Below, piece after piece: positions 18,201-26,000 of a stretch of 27,890 nucleotides of DNA. Below the pieces are notes generated by a model. The model did no database searches, was not told the DNA's origin, and saw only the letters and a list, made by a program, of their open reading frames with translations. Each line of letters starts with the position of its first letter. The stretch's first letter is position 1. Position numbers and translations under genes: made by a program. The DNA is from a virus: IMG/VR virus record IMGVR_UViG_3300030329_005159, positions 329-28,218 of that record. The stretch is one strand, 5' to 3'.

Positions 18201-18579
18201 TGGAGCACACGTAGAACCACATTTAACAGCTATTTTAAATACTGAGCCATCTGTAATTAAATCTTTTAGAACTTTAAACTACGAAGGTAGTCAAGCTGCT
18301 ATAGTTGGTTATGGTGAAGAAGTTATTAATGGAGATACTTTATCAGATATTAGTTTTAGTAATTTAGTAGATAAAAATGGTTGGTATACAGATAGTATAA
18401 TAACAAACAAACAAGAAGGATTTGTTCCAGATTTTATAGAAAAAGAAGGTAAATGGTTTAATTATATAAAAGGTACAATAAAAAGTGGTAGTTTAGAGAC
18501 TTCATATATATCACAACATACTGGTGATTTAAGTTTCCAAGGTATTGGTGAAATAAGTAGTGCTAGTTTTGATGTTTAA
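9205..18579 (+). CDS. Giant tail nozzle ('muzzle') protein with large adhesin-like insertions
   Basis: Single open frame of 3124 codons. The N-terminus (FLKGRMNKDLDERLIPNGEY, then DALNIEV, EGSEVGTVQ) is characteristic of the nozzle or tail-tubular gp12-like proteins of crAss-like and marine podoviruses, which form the tip of the tail and the DNA exit channel. Family-like segments continue to about residue 740 (IDQYSGRFFVKL), resume by about 1230 (NVIYTIKSVRTKRVYNHTPW; LVYIIELDKNP; PAIWETEPKK; LDIYYET), and reach 1745 (YFTDKQRGAVLRLSKDGLTP at 1685-1704; MHDYFRDEL). The last segment, 2945-3124, contains DVKGWVSFKSFIPEGGLSL and KEGKWFNYIKG. Between 1745 and about 2940 lie some 1200 residues of beta-sandwich-like modules that I do not expect in the family core. 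A further variable part lies at about 740-1130. I infer receptor or glycan binding for the insertions. Start after TTAATTAA, 4 bases downstream of the ring gene. Confidence 0.78.
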   Translation: MPEIKNTFLKGRMNKDLDERLIPNGEYKDALNIEVSTSEGSEVGTVQTILGNTRVDSIVPAGIGESFRCVGSISDEKTNKLYWFVKSDPTSTQAIVEYDLENGAENLVFVDRKANTDQPVLRFPNKIITGINIIDNLLFWTDGNSEPKKINIDRSKQGTSDISTHTKLIVDGVDVGDVEEENITVIKKKPTKAPITKTVFTSTYVASSGIPSLFEKTFSRFSYRYKYEDGEYSAFGPFSDVVFNPEYVENLHERNDSGVYTRYSKETSYNTKEPFNATMVNKIDKIEIYDFIPPSIPKDVVEVELLYKQEDSPVVYSIAKLNVNDNITTDGFNEDSVFSGSGYKGKYEIITENIHAALPENQFIRVFDTVPKTALAQEITGNRIVYGNYTQNYTLEQDVSIDIEYEERINKLSFDNSPLRSLKSLRNYQVGVVFGDKYGRETPVFTSANSATKLSWADNNADNNASRSLSLKATIDNNFNYPTWADYFKFYIKETSTDYYNLIMDKAYVPTADDDERNTPSSHVWISLFSSDRNKVQEDDFLILKNIIKDNWTSQVEHDNKFKVIDIKNEAPESIKYDYNILGLISNTGTAKMITRATGTSDNLMQTSGKKISDDTNMLVLDENVWYAVDGTHLKFTDTGLHEDSLFVSWYDSNIKQYSKRYKLRDIRTNSQKIYAKLSENISSIDRDLAKTNSVGTVGALTTVGPNIIFQIEQKTPRPIDQYSGRFFVKLAFDFLVSEAQGSNLQSLSNALTTTASTNIKYWRNNTSSTSFDHTQYLTHYAGLGSASSVAATGNIRLDNTITNSESDWDALKTAHTGFFIDSMYLCAIQNQSSNSLARHARDLIRGMSGANSAGGTSYATMTWSDTLDTPEPNPFIYSIYLGPQNQPGPNITKNYMDYAAIHTYAQSGKVGRIGHHTSGTIVRGGGTGVGRVIPTTQYGHALPTPYQNYGATVTYGNIGGVFNQYANVQPNPPTWRWKPFAKDANSAGGYEWIAYGDGSVEPPYSYDDSENQVIVLKTHPNPYIPSTVGGVGATQNASLSFPSGSWADMPKPMSLGQNGLIYGQRIVNGLEGVVLTNTNHTYGSRAWGYSLGSPITLVKDSTYGDQGDEGRVYMHLSFLAPGQDLVPHTLDLSGATITGPNCIGAYLQGIHGGGIFTKDAKDAADNGADFGSDWDSPRIIECETSSNNTANIDIGYDQNYQTRHDDQWKPTKASGLSATQEAEINNFIQNINTPNARFTFSTDTNNVIYTIKSVRTKRVYNHTPWRRRYVVDQSELGNTFTDPYGLNGKMVPGGDSVEEAAVAWAKAKEANNITTEQTDLEDKIRAFGKSSNRRLVYIIELDKNPTDTGNYNFIDGSEITAASTASMQFVNPVPGYVSGNVSHIPAIWETEPKKNTGLDIYYETNSAIPTVINDKTRELFAPVGCRVEVMGNNAARRGDYTIPNVFLSLWRTNSNGEQVVRVSWATQGSGFNLRDSDGNNISYTNNILQFIRDDGSYTTAKILSMGSAGTNTVREFIVSPTPYGINGLSWYNCFSLGNGIESNRIRDDFNQMKITNGARASSTLEIPYKEEHRKNGLIYSGIYNSTSNINNLNQFIIGEKITKDLNPTYGSIQKLFQRRVSLVAFCQDRIVNITSNKDALFNADGTPQLISSSNVLGDATPFSGNFGISNNPESFASESYRAYFTDKQRGAVLRLSKDGLTPISSAGMHDYFRDELILSRSLVGTYDAYSQNYNLTLVQSPSTYNLIKNSYLDIGVESVTTPGVEQLRNTTFADLTQTNYPATLQWQSDNDFSNPGYTPGSGTPTVTNTGGKIGLINQDLTTRVWITEYTEIPQGHFQTADNSGAGSPGSGNPGDPGISYVAGTPPQYSSAETKMIDGGNLGSATGTTWSDNIFSPNNNITTVGTGSSTHGYWYFRRIINGVNISYQDTNNPSIRSGSDLNDSIYLRDGYRDMRFYKLSNWANSSIECILQNQTGLATASPTPLEHVTQTTNTISPPPPSYTTDLTVYSGEIIRFYLRVMPRFQSGTDPWDLGSQISTISPTNNYAVGNGFLNGWPNTPSMTGYFQVKIELLDEAGNLVDNSVIDSSTNWTDEFTTTNGTYNTNYTGLTGGRWTSYATSNTFLGAPGQTNIWGGSTLIARAGDARMHVYWKFKDWVDTTTSQTSTPSSPHQALTGSQNIAVRKLRFKITFLPSSGSNLLMLFDQNIFDVKKMNPKSQLGTIGTNYSTPVPAIPPIPAATVPAWTSVGKTKNNWYAHYASPNLTWHNINLYLNTVTQFGPQVSRLYDSAVAHDGSGTYHWASGPANTNNVISYQTGYNPSDVYRIINPPTPTQSLTSNAASLGNFTEPNGPGHSIYVPDKIRVNVAGMTAATYFEQTLVNPLVVGNWYLVDVVLETGTTPTSGSMIIIDGMLPHNPNFAYGLSPDDPGYPDGYFGRLVGTNRDNIWLQPIDRYTNDPSAGGMGYGIRGADFIYEPNKEANVLRAIFKVDPAGNVASWGANYLGKLELKFWDFDGFIEGIRLIDITTDINGDYPIVGTVSAGTGGFKLQGNTGTWVGFTNNPRGNMHSNYIKHLLSPMTSYIGSNGNVNFDSTAAHYGIMRGTGGWGSAWSTGIHRAFYCLFDSPSWTSNNAHTVDDEVPPPSYAGYELTFEIGNNELTGTHSGRQNFTGVYMEDGTTTNDGYGFRINNIDMPGIYKAWVNFGNNTTFDNGENPQLKIDINDGNGFVDPAVAGSAATLSENEYWSEAIGNWPVFYGSMMIGNQGSYPTTATNPAVYQNCIKSISLVDRTNYITGGSGSIGSWNAYNQDNSVQNLIRWSNGTIEINSPKTNPISPPSWAAGLVVYMAQNIDENLVTGHKYRFSFDYTELPNSAAGLILYYYNLQGKGFVVNINPGGSGTYSQVHTIGESVTTSSWSGGRQRLIIHSNSNTLFTRYAIDNITLQRSVDLGLDKTVSFNEDVKGWVSFKSFIPEGGLSLSKKYFTFKSGGLWQHNLGSYSDFYGAHVEPHLTAILNTEPSVIKSFRTLNYEGSQAAIVGYGEEVINGDTLSDISFSNLVDKNGWYTDSIITNKQEGFVPDFIEKEGKWFNYIKGTIKSGSLETSYISQHTGDLSFQGIGEISSASFDV
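14437..18024 (+). other. Region of tandem beta-sandwich (carbohydrate-binding-like) modules inserted in the nozzle protein
   Basis: Encodes residues about 1745-2940. At least four units can be seen. Unit 1 starts ISPPPPSYTTDLTVYSGE (about 1995). Unit 2, about 2375-2520, contains VVGNWYLVDVVLE and ends IEGIRLIDIT. Unit 3 starts VPPPSYAGYELTFEIG (about 2638) and ends NCIKSISLVD (about 2777-2786). Unit 4 starts ISPPSWAAGLVVY (about 2831), contains GHKYRFSFDYTEL and ends AIDNITLQ (about 2934-2941). The repeated Pro-Pro start and the I-x-x-I-x-L end suggest a domain series of the CBM/galactose-binding-like type. Similarity between units is at pattern level only. Confidence 0.5.
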
Positions 18580-18591
18580 TAAGTAATAAAT

Positions 18592-19860
18592 ATGGCAATA
18601 ATAAGAACTTTTGAAATAGATACATCTAATATAACGGTTAACGAAACTATTAGACAGTTAAAAATAACTGGTGATATTGGTTGTGAATTCATGTTGCAAG
18701 CTGTTCAAAAATCCACTTCTTCTAGCGTTTTAGATAAATTTTATAATTTCACAACAGATACTTTTGAACTAGGTTTTAATAAAAATCATAGTTTAGACGT
18801 TGAATTAAGTAGTGAACTTTTTACTAAAAATTTCACCTTACCAGCTGGTACAGTTGGTGGTTATAAAATATTTTTACTAACAAAACCAAACTCTGACACA
18901 GAAGTATCCACAAATATTGCTGGTGGTAGTAGCACAGTTATTAGTAGAAGTATAGATCAAACAGCTAATACAACTGTAACTTTTAGGTGGCAAACCTCTA
19001 ACACTAGTAGTTATTCAGCAAATCCACCATCAGCTAATATAACATCAGCGAATACGCCTGGGACTATATCAGGAACTACAACGGTAGATATAGCTAAAAC
19101 TTTAACAAATACTAGTTCTGATGCTAATGGTTTTGGTTTACGTATGACAGATGCTTTTTCAGATTCAGATGATTTTTATATAACTTTAGAGCAAACTGTT
19201 GATGGCGCTATATCCTCTGCTACAGAGGTTGTTTTAGATAGTCTTGATGGTATAGTGCTTGGAACAACAATAACAGGTGTTAGTGGTGGTAGTTTAAGTG
19301 GTACACCATCAGTGACTGCTATCGACACAGATAATAGAAAAATAACATTAAGTGGTGCACAGACATTTGCGGATGGTATTACTTTAACACTTAAAGTGAC
19401 AGGTGTAGCTTCTATAAATAACTCTACAGGTTTAAATTTTACGTCAAATTTACAAACAATAACAGAAAAAATTATAGCAGATACCACTGATTTAAAAGAA
19501 GATGACCTTGCTTTATCAGTAACCAAAACAGTTAGGACAGATGCTTCGGCTGGTACAGCTGTAAATTTAAATGGTACATATGGTATTGCGGGTGGTGACC
19601 TTGTTTTTGTAAAAGGATTCAATGTTTTAGCTGGTTCAATCAAGGTTGAATCTGTGTCTGCTAGTTCAGCTGCTGGATCTATAGTAACAGACACTAGTTT
19701 AGCGAGTGGACTTCCACAAGGTACAAGTTTAACATTTATAGGATCTTCTCAAACAGTAGTACTAACAGGAGCACAAATACTCATAACATCGTATCCAACA
19801 GCAGATGTCACTGTGTATATAGATTTAGATAATATTATAACTCCAGGAGTAGCGTCTTAA
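18592..19860 (+). CDS. Repetitive Ser/Thr-rich virion structural protein
   Basis: Protein of 422 residues rich in Thr, Ser, Gly and Val and almost free of Trp and Cys. The first 100 residues form a beta-rich domain (MAIIRTFEIDTSNITVNETIR..). Two related beta units follow: residues 210-268 (VVLDSLDGIVLG, then VTAIDTDNRKITLSG, then FADGITLTLKV) and 322-382 (AVNLNGTYGIAGGDLVFVKG, then IKVESVSASSAAGSIV, then LPQGTSLTFIG). Such units are frequent in phage surface or tail-associated proteins. It follows the nozzle gene after two in-frame TAA codons and starts behind AATAAAT. It could be a tail accessory, a head decoration protein or a short fibre; the sequence does not separate these. I see no enzymatic motif. 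Confidence 0.5.
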   Translation: MAIIRTFEIDTSNITVNETIRQLKITGDIGCEFMLQAVQKSTSSSVLDKFYNFTTDTFELGFNKNHSLDVELSSELFTKNFTLPAGTVGGYKIFLLTKPNSDTEVSTNIAGGSSTVISRSIDQTANTTVTFRWQTSNTSSYSANPPSANITSANTPGTISGTTTVDIAKTLTNTSSDANGFGLRMTDAFSDSDDFYITLEQTVDGAISSATEVVLDSLDGIVLGTTITGVSGGSLSGTPSVTAIDTDNRKITLSGAQTFADGITLTLKVTGVASINNSTGLNFTSNLQTITEKIIADTTDLKEDDLALSVTKTVRTDASAGTAVNLNGTYGIAGGDLVFVKGFNVLAGSIKVESVSASSAAGSIVTDTSLASGLPQGTSLTFIGSSQTVVLTGAQILITSYPTADVTVYIDLDNIITPGVAS

Positions 19861-19870
19861 AAATAAAATT

Positions 19871-20215
19871 ATGGCTATAATAAAAATAACTACAACAGCA
19901 GCAATACAAAACCCATCTTTACAAGTTGGTGACTATGCTTTTCACCAAGTTATAGATCAATCTACGTCATTAAGCTCTGCTAACGATCCTATTTATATTG
20001 GTGAAATTACAGAAGTAAATAGTAGTTTTATAAAGGTTGATTCAGGTTTAGATCCAATAACTATAAGTGGGTTTTTAATGTTTTCAAAAGATAAAAGAGT
20101 TAATAACAGTGACCTTAATGGTTACTACGCAGAGGTTACTTTTAAGAATAATGACACTAACAATGCTTCAGAGTTGTTTTCTATAAGCTCAGAAACTACT
20201 ATTAGTAGTAAATAA
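19871..20215 (+). CDS. Small virion-associated protein, function unknown
   Basis: Protein of 114 residues, predicted beta-rich with no Cys or Trp. The N-terminus MAIIKITTTAAIQNPSLQVGD resembles the opening of the preceding gene product only in its MAII start and beta character. The C-terminal segment LNGYYAEVTFKNNDTNNASELFSISSE resembles, from memory, short proteins found next to nozzle genes in other marine phages. It starts 10 bases after the previous stop with the leader AAATAAAATT and belongs to the same dense transcription unit. Too small for an enzyme; a structural or assembly role is inferred from its place. Confidence 0.55.
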   Translation: MAIIKITTTAAIQNPSLQVGDYAFHQVIDQSTSLSSANDPIYIGEITEVNSSFIKVDSGLDPITISGFLMFSKDKRVNNSDLNGYYAEVTFKNNDTNNASELFSISSETTISSK

Positions 20216-20254
20216 AGTGTAAAAACTGTAACTATATAAATACAATTTAAAAAT

Positions 20255-21139
20255 ATGATAGAATTAATTTTAAAAATATTTACTTATCAAGCTGATGCTA
20301 ATTATGCTATTCTTGAATATGCGGGACTTATAAGTGCTGGGCTTGGGTTTTTAAGTGCTAATAGACAACGTAGGGAAGCTAGAAGACAGTTTAATGCACA
20401 ACAAGAACTTAGGAAAGAGCAGCAAAAACTTTTAGAGCAACAAAAGCAAGAATATAGAGATATTGAATTTACAAATCCATATGCTGGTGTTCAAAATCCT
20501 TTCGCGGGATTACAAACTCAATTTGAAAATGTTTATGAAGACCTAACTGTAAATCAACAGCAAGCTCAATTCCAAGCACAAAGAGGTATGCAGCAAAGAG
20601 CAAATATATTACAAAATCTTAGAGGCGCAGCTGGAGGAAGTGGTATAGCTTCTTTAGCACAATCACTAGCAAATCAAGGTCAAATACAAGCTCAACAAAT
20701 ATCAGCTTCAATAGGTCAACAAGAAGCCGCAAACCAAAGGTTAGCTGCTAGAGGAGCTATGCAAGTACAACAAATGGAAGCGGCAAGAGAACAACAAATA
20801 GCTCAAGGTGCATTTCAAGCAGATATGGCTGTTAGAGGTGGTGAGGCTATGCTTCAACAAGCCGAGTCAAGTAGACAAGCAACATTATTAGGTATGCAAT
20901 ATGGAGAAACATCTGGTGCTAATATGGCTTATCAACAAGCGTTAAGAAATCGACAAGCAGCAAACGCTTCAGCTAATCAAATGATGATAGGTGGTATACA
21001 AAGTTTAATGAGTACTGATTTTAGCGCTTTTGGTGGAGGTGGTGGAAACGTTGGTCCAGCTAATCAATACCAAACAACAGTGTCAAGTATAGGTGATTAC
21101 AATGGTAATGGTATACCTGATTATTTAGAAAGATATTAA
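20255..21139 (+). CDS. Putative internal virion protein, Gln/Ala-rich (gp14-like by position)
   Basis: Protein of 294 residues. Residues 17-34 are a short hydrophobic stretch (AILEYAGLISAGLGFLSA) followed by a basic patch RQRREARRQF, a candidate membrane-inserting end. Residues 40-250 are dominated by Gln, Ala and Glu, with long amphipathic helices suited to coiled-coil packing; Gln-rich segments read QQQAQFQAQRGMQQR and IAQGAFQAD. A Gly-rich turn (FGGGGGNVG) precedes the end, which finishes with a 12-residue EF-hand-like loop (D281, N283, N285, G286, D289, E292). Length, composition and place before two larger proteins recall T7 gp14, the smallest ejected core protein. No sequence identity with gp14 is claimed. 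The start is the only nearby ATG in a 39-base gap, after AATTTAAAAAT. Confidence 0.55.
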   Translation: MIELILKIFTYQADANYAILEYAGLISAGLGFLSANRQRREARRQFNAQQELRKEQQKLLEQQKQEYRDIEFTNPYAGVQNPFAGLQTQFENVYEDLTVNQQQAQFQAQRGMQQRANILQNLRGAAGGSGIASLAQSLANQGQIQAQQISASIGQQEAANQRLAARGAMQVQQMEAAREQQIAQGAFQADMAVRGGEAMLQQAESSRQATLLGMQYGETSGANMAYQQALRNRQAANASANQMMIGGIQSLMSTDFSAFGGGGGNVGPANQYQTTVSSIGDYNGNGIPDYLERY

Positions 21140-21149
21140 AAAATAAAAT

Positions 21150-23030
21150 ATGGCAAAAACAGGAGGAAGTTTATTCGGTAGAGCAGATGCAACATTAGTA
21201 AGTGCTGCACTTAAAGAAGGTATGTCTGACATGCCGCTTGATATGCGTTCTGTATATCAGCAAAGAGAAAAAAATCTAGCAGATTTTACTAAAGGTATTA
21301 CAGAAGCTTTTGATAAAATATACGCCGATCACAAAGACACAAAAGAATTATTAACTGAAGTATCTCAAACAGCTAGAGATAATTGGGAAGCTGGTGGCAA
21401 TGTAAATCCTTACATGCTAGAACAACACAATAAAATAGTTAATGATTTTGATACTGAATTTAAAAGTATACCTCAAGGTAAAAAAGGTGATTTAGAAAGA
21501 TCTAAATTAAGAAATAAAATGAATAAATATTTGTCACTATCTCAGGGTAATAGCGAAACTCTTCAAAAATTAATATTTCTTGGTGCTGACAATAGTATAT
21601 TAACTAGACAGAGTGGTGAAGAGCAAAAGCTTTTAGTTGCTATGATTAATGATTATAATAATGGAACGGCTTTGACAAAGCCAGAATATGTAGATGGTGA
21701 TTTTGTTTATACTTTGCCTGGTACCAATGTTAAAATGACAATGAGCGAGCTGAATAGAAGAATAGGTGAAGTTAATCCACAGCTAAAAAATGATATTCAA
21801 AAAATATTTAATAATCAACAGAAATTAGGTAGAACATCAAAAGCTGAATATAATTTTGAAACTGTTAGAAATAATATAGCTGACATGTTAAATTCTGAGA
21901 GTGATTACTTAAACGCTATGAACGAAAGATTTGGTGGTATGAATTATACTTTCCAACAACTTTTACATGGTCAAACTCCTGAAGGTTATAAAAACGAATT
22001 AATGGAAGATTTATACGACGCTTTAGAAAAAGCTGGTGGTATAGACATTGATGGAGATGGTCCTTTAAAAAATGATAAAGCTACATACGCAAACTCTGAA
22101 AATGGAGCTAAACTAGCTGAGGCATTACAAAATGATAAATCTAAATTAAAAGAAGTATTATCTTCATATTTATCAGAGCAAGTTGGTAGAGGTTTTTACG
22201 ATATTGGTAGAAAAGATTTTAATAAAGGCGGTACAGGTACATCTACACCTGGTGGTGGTAGTTCTACAGGTTTTTTAACAACTAAGAAAGGAGTTAATTT
22301 CTTAGGTTTAAATAGAGGTTTTGGTTATAATGTTGCTAAAAACACATATGATAGTTTAAAAATAGCTACAGAAGGTGGGGATACTGACTTTTTATTAGGA
22401 GCAACTAAATACGACTATGATAAAAACACAGGGGTTTGGACTGTTACAAATAAAAGTGGTGAGGTTGTGGGTGATTACGAGAGCACGGATAATTTAATAA
22501 AAAATCTTGGTGTTGATAATGATCCTGACTTTAAAGCCCTTTTAGGTAGCTCGGAAGTTACTGAAGAATCAGATGAAGAGTTTATTACGACAGATCTAGA
22601 TGATCCTAGAATAAAAGGAGATTATAGTACTAATATAAAAACTATTGATATTAAAACCATGGATCTTGATGATAATATTGTTGCTGATAATCTCGCTAAA
22701 TGGTTACCATCTGTTAGAAATAAATCTAATCCAAAAGGTTATGCTTTTTACGTTACTCAAGCTGTAGGTGATGAATGGTCATTTGAAAAAGGAGGTGGTG
22801 CTATGAATAAAGAAAGTGTAACTCTTTACCAAATAGCAAATAAAGGAGATAAAGGAAGTTTTAAAGGTCCAGAAGGTTATTGGATTAAACCTGCTATTAT
22901 AAATGGTAAAGTAGTAGAAATCAAAACGGGTGGTGATTTACAAAGAAGAAGAAAGGCTATCGCAGATATAGACACTTTATTTAGCATGCCAGAATTTAAC
23001 AACTTAATGCTTGATAAACCAAGAATTTAA
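21150..23030 (+). CDS. Putative internal virion protein, 626 residues (gp15-like by position)
   Basis: Protein of 626 residues without a domain I recognise. Residues 1-345 are mostly helical and charged (MRSVYQQREKNLADFTKGITEAFDKI; LQKLIFLGADNSIL; LSELNRRIGEVNPQLKNDI-like). Residues 298-309 contain DIDGDGPLKND, an acidic loop resembling an EF-hand start. A flexible Gly/Ser/Thr linker spans 360-374. After it, residues 380-626 look like an alpha/beta domain (NTGVWTVTNKSGEVVGDY; GYAFYVTQAVGDEWSF; IADIDTLFSMPEF). It begins 10 bases after the previous gene and ends with tandem TAA just before the very large last gene, so the three probably work together in the capsid or in DNA ejection. This role is inferred from gene order only. 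Confidence 0.5.
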   Translation: MAKTGGSLFGRADATLVSAALKEGMSDMPLDMRSVYQQREKNLADFTKGITEAFDKIYADHKDTKELLTEVSQTARDNWEAGGNVNPYMLEQHNKIVNDFDTEFKSIPQGKKGDLERSKLRNKMNKYLSLSQGNSETLQKLIFLGADNSILTRQSGEEQKLLVAMINDYNNGTALTKPEYVDGDFVYTLPGTNVKMTMSELNRRIGEVNPQLKNDIQKIFNNQQKLGRTSKAEYNFETVRNNIADMLNSESDYLNAMNERFGGMNYTFQQLLHGQTPEGYKNELMEDLYDALEKAGGIDIDGDGPLKNDKATYANSENGAKLAEALQNDKSKLKEVLSSYLSEQVGRGFYDIGRKDFNKGGTGTSTPGGGSSTGFLTTKKGVNFLGLNRGFGYNVAKNTYDSLKIATEGGDTDFLLGATKYDYDKNTGVWTVTNKSGEVVGDYESTDNLIKNLGVDNDPDFKALLGSSEVTEESDEEFITTDLDDPRIKGDYSTNIKTIDIKTMDLDDNIVADNLAKWLPSVRNKSNPKGYAFYVTQAVGDEWSFEKGGGAMNKESVTLYQIANKGDKGSFKGPEGYWIKPAIINGKVVEIKTGGDLQRRRKAIADIDTLFSMPEFNNLMLDKPRI

Positions 23031-23046
23031 TAACAAAATTAAATAA

Positions 23047-26000
23047 ATGAACGAGTATTTACACGAAAACGGTTTTACTTATACTGAGCGAGAATTAATG
23101 ATTTTTGCGAGAGAAAACAACGAAACATTAGAAGATTATTTAAAATCTAGACCTGAATTAAAACTTAAATCGGGAAAAGAACAAGGCTCGACGGGAGACC
23201 CGACGGTGAGTCCAAGTACTATGGGGTCAGATTTGGAAATTGGTTCTTCGGAATCACCAAAACAAGACAGCAGTTGGTTTGATAACACTTGGTTTGGTAG
23301 AGGTTGGGCTGCGGCTAGTACAACGGGTGAAGCAACTGATTTAATTCTTGAGGGTTCTAACGTAAAAATGGAAACTATACAAGAATTTATTAAAGCAAAA
23401 GAACAAGAAGCTAAAGAGCATGTTCCGTCTGAAAGAATGCAAAAGTTTCAAAAGCAATATGAGAAAGAAGGTTCTTCTTGGACAGCGTTTTTTAGAGGTG
23501 TAAGAAGAGATCCAGCATTAATGGCTGAATTATTTATACAATCATTAGGTACTCAGTTAGGTACTTTAGCAGATACACCTGCTGAAGCTTTAACCGCTGC
23601 TGGAACAGGCGCTGCGGTTGGCGCTGGTGCAACTGCATACTTAGGTGCTGGTGCTATAGCAGGTGGTTTAGCTGGGGCTATGGGTGGTTTAGCAACAACA
23701 ATGGAATCAGCTTTAACATTTGGAGAATTAATAGAAGAAGAATTAAAAAAAGAAGGTAAAGAATTTACAGATAAAAATATTAAAGCTCTTTTAGAGGGAC
23801 CAAAAGGTAAATCAATAAGAAATAGAGCTATTGGTAGGGGCTTAACAATTGGCGCTGTAGAAGGATTTACTGGTGGTGTAGCTGGGAAAGTAACAACTGG
23901 TGTTTTAAAAGGAGCTGGAAAAGCTGTTAGTAAGACTAGAAAAGTTGGAGCTGCTGCAACAGGTGTAGGTGTTGAAGCTATTGGTGGTGGTACTGGTGAA
24001 GTTTTGGGTAGAGTTGCTGCTGATCAAGAAATGGATCCAGCAGAAATAGGTTTTGAAGCTATAACAGGTACAGTAACAGCCCCAGTAAACGTTGGTAATG
24101 CCTTATTAACCTACAAAAAACCTGTTTATAAACTAAACGGAAAAGAAGTTACCTATGCTGAAATGAAAGATTTTGTTGAAACAGCTGAGGATATTGATGT
24201 AGCTAAAGCCAATATAGTTATGGATAACGATCTAACCGGATTAGATGCTATAGCTAATGAAAAACAACAAAAAGCTATAATTAAATCTCAAATCGATGAA
24301 AAAATAACAGATAAAAAAGACATAGACGCTTTACTTAATTTAGCTGTAAAAAGAGATAATGCAAAAGCTGATCTTAAAAAAGAAGGTATAAGTCAAGTTC
24401 CTGGAGCTGAAAAAGCCTTATTAGATATCGAATCTCAAATAAATGATATAATAGGTAAGTATGAAGGTGCTACTGACGTTGCTATAACGCAGGAAGCGGC
24501 TGACGTTAGAAAAGCAGTAAGAGAAAACAAAATATCAGATACTATTGCTTTTGCAGAAACCCAAGGTAAGAAAATAGGTAAAGAAACAATTGTTGTTGAT
24601 GACAATGAACAAGCACAAGTAACTTTTGATAAATTAAGAGAAGAATATAATAAAAATATAACAGATCCTAAAGAACAAATTAAAGCTCAAAACGTAAAAG
24701 ATGCTGATGGTTTTATAATTGGTGATTCTATTATTATAAATAAAGATATAGCCGGTAGAACTGGAGCTATTAATGTTGGTGCTCACGAGGTTTTACATGG
24801 TGTTTTAGCTAAGCATATGCAAAGTTTAGATATTGCTGGTAAAAAGAAATTGATATCTAGTTTTAAAAACGTATTAAGTAAAAAACAATTAGCAGCAGTT
24901 ACTACAAGATTACAAGATAATTATAAGGATCAAATAGCTGAAGATCCTAATTTTATGGATACAACTGATGAGTGGTTTACAGCTTTCTCCGACGCTATTG
25001 AGCAAAATGAAATAACGTTTGACGAAGGAGTTTTTGATAAAATTAAAAATACAATACAAGAAATATTAAGAAAGTTTAATATTAAAAAAGATTTTGCTAA
25101 TGGAAGACAAGCTTATAATTTCTTAAAAGATTATAGCAAGAGTATTAAAAAGAATAAATTAAGTTCTAGAGCTTTAGCTTTGGCTGGCGAAGGTACAGCT
25201 GTTACTGATGTTAAAAAATCTGTTTCACCTCTCGAAGCAATAAAGGCACTTGTACCAAAAACTGTAAAAACACAAGAAGATTATTATGCTCTTCTTGACG
25301 ATCCTAGTGTTACTGAAAGAATTTTATCACCAACCGGTAAGTTAGCGCCCGTTATAGAAGCATATATTAGAAGTAGATCTACTTCACCTGAAATGGCTCA
25401 AAAAAATATAGAAACTGTTAGAGATAGATTAGTTAATTTTGATCCAGCAGCCAAAAGAGCAGACGGGTCTATTGTTGGTCCAGAAGGTTTTGGTGAATTT
25501 ATATTTGCTAATGCTAGATTTGGTAAAATGGTTGCTGCTGAGAAATTAGCTATTGAAGCCGCGGAAAGAAAAAGAACTAAAAGCATAGACACAGAAGAAG
25601 CTATGCAAATAGCAGACAAACCAACTAAGAAAAAACCTGAGCTTAAAGGTCAAAAGCGTAGAGAAATACAAAGTTTATCTAATGTTTATGGTGTTGCTAA
25701 TGAAGTAACTTTAAATAATAAAATACAAGCTTTAATAGAGAAAAACCCTAAAAATTTAGAAGCAGAAATAAGAAAGTTAATAGAAAAAGATATCCGTAAA
25801 GCTATTACAAAGCAAATGGGTAAAATATCTAAGAAAAAAGGTGAGGTTGTTATTAGCGATGAATACAAAGCGTTCTTAGCTTTAAATTACGAAAACACCG
25901 TTCAAGGTTTAGATGTTGCTACTATTAAAAAGAATTATAATCAACTATTTGAACTTACTGAAATAGGTAAAGAAGATAGAAAAACTAGAAAAGCAGATAA

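Noticed and set aside
19176-19694. Reverse-strand open frame of 172 codons
   Set aside because: It lies wholly inside the 422-codon structural gene; its composition mirrors the Thr/Ser repeats of that gene and no start leader or partner gene supports it.
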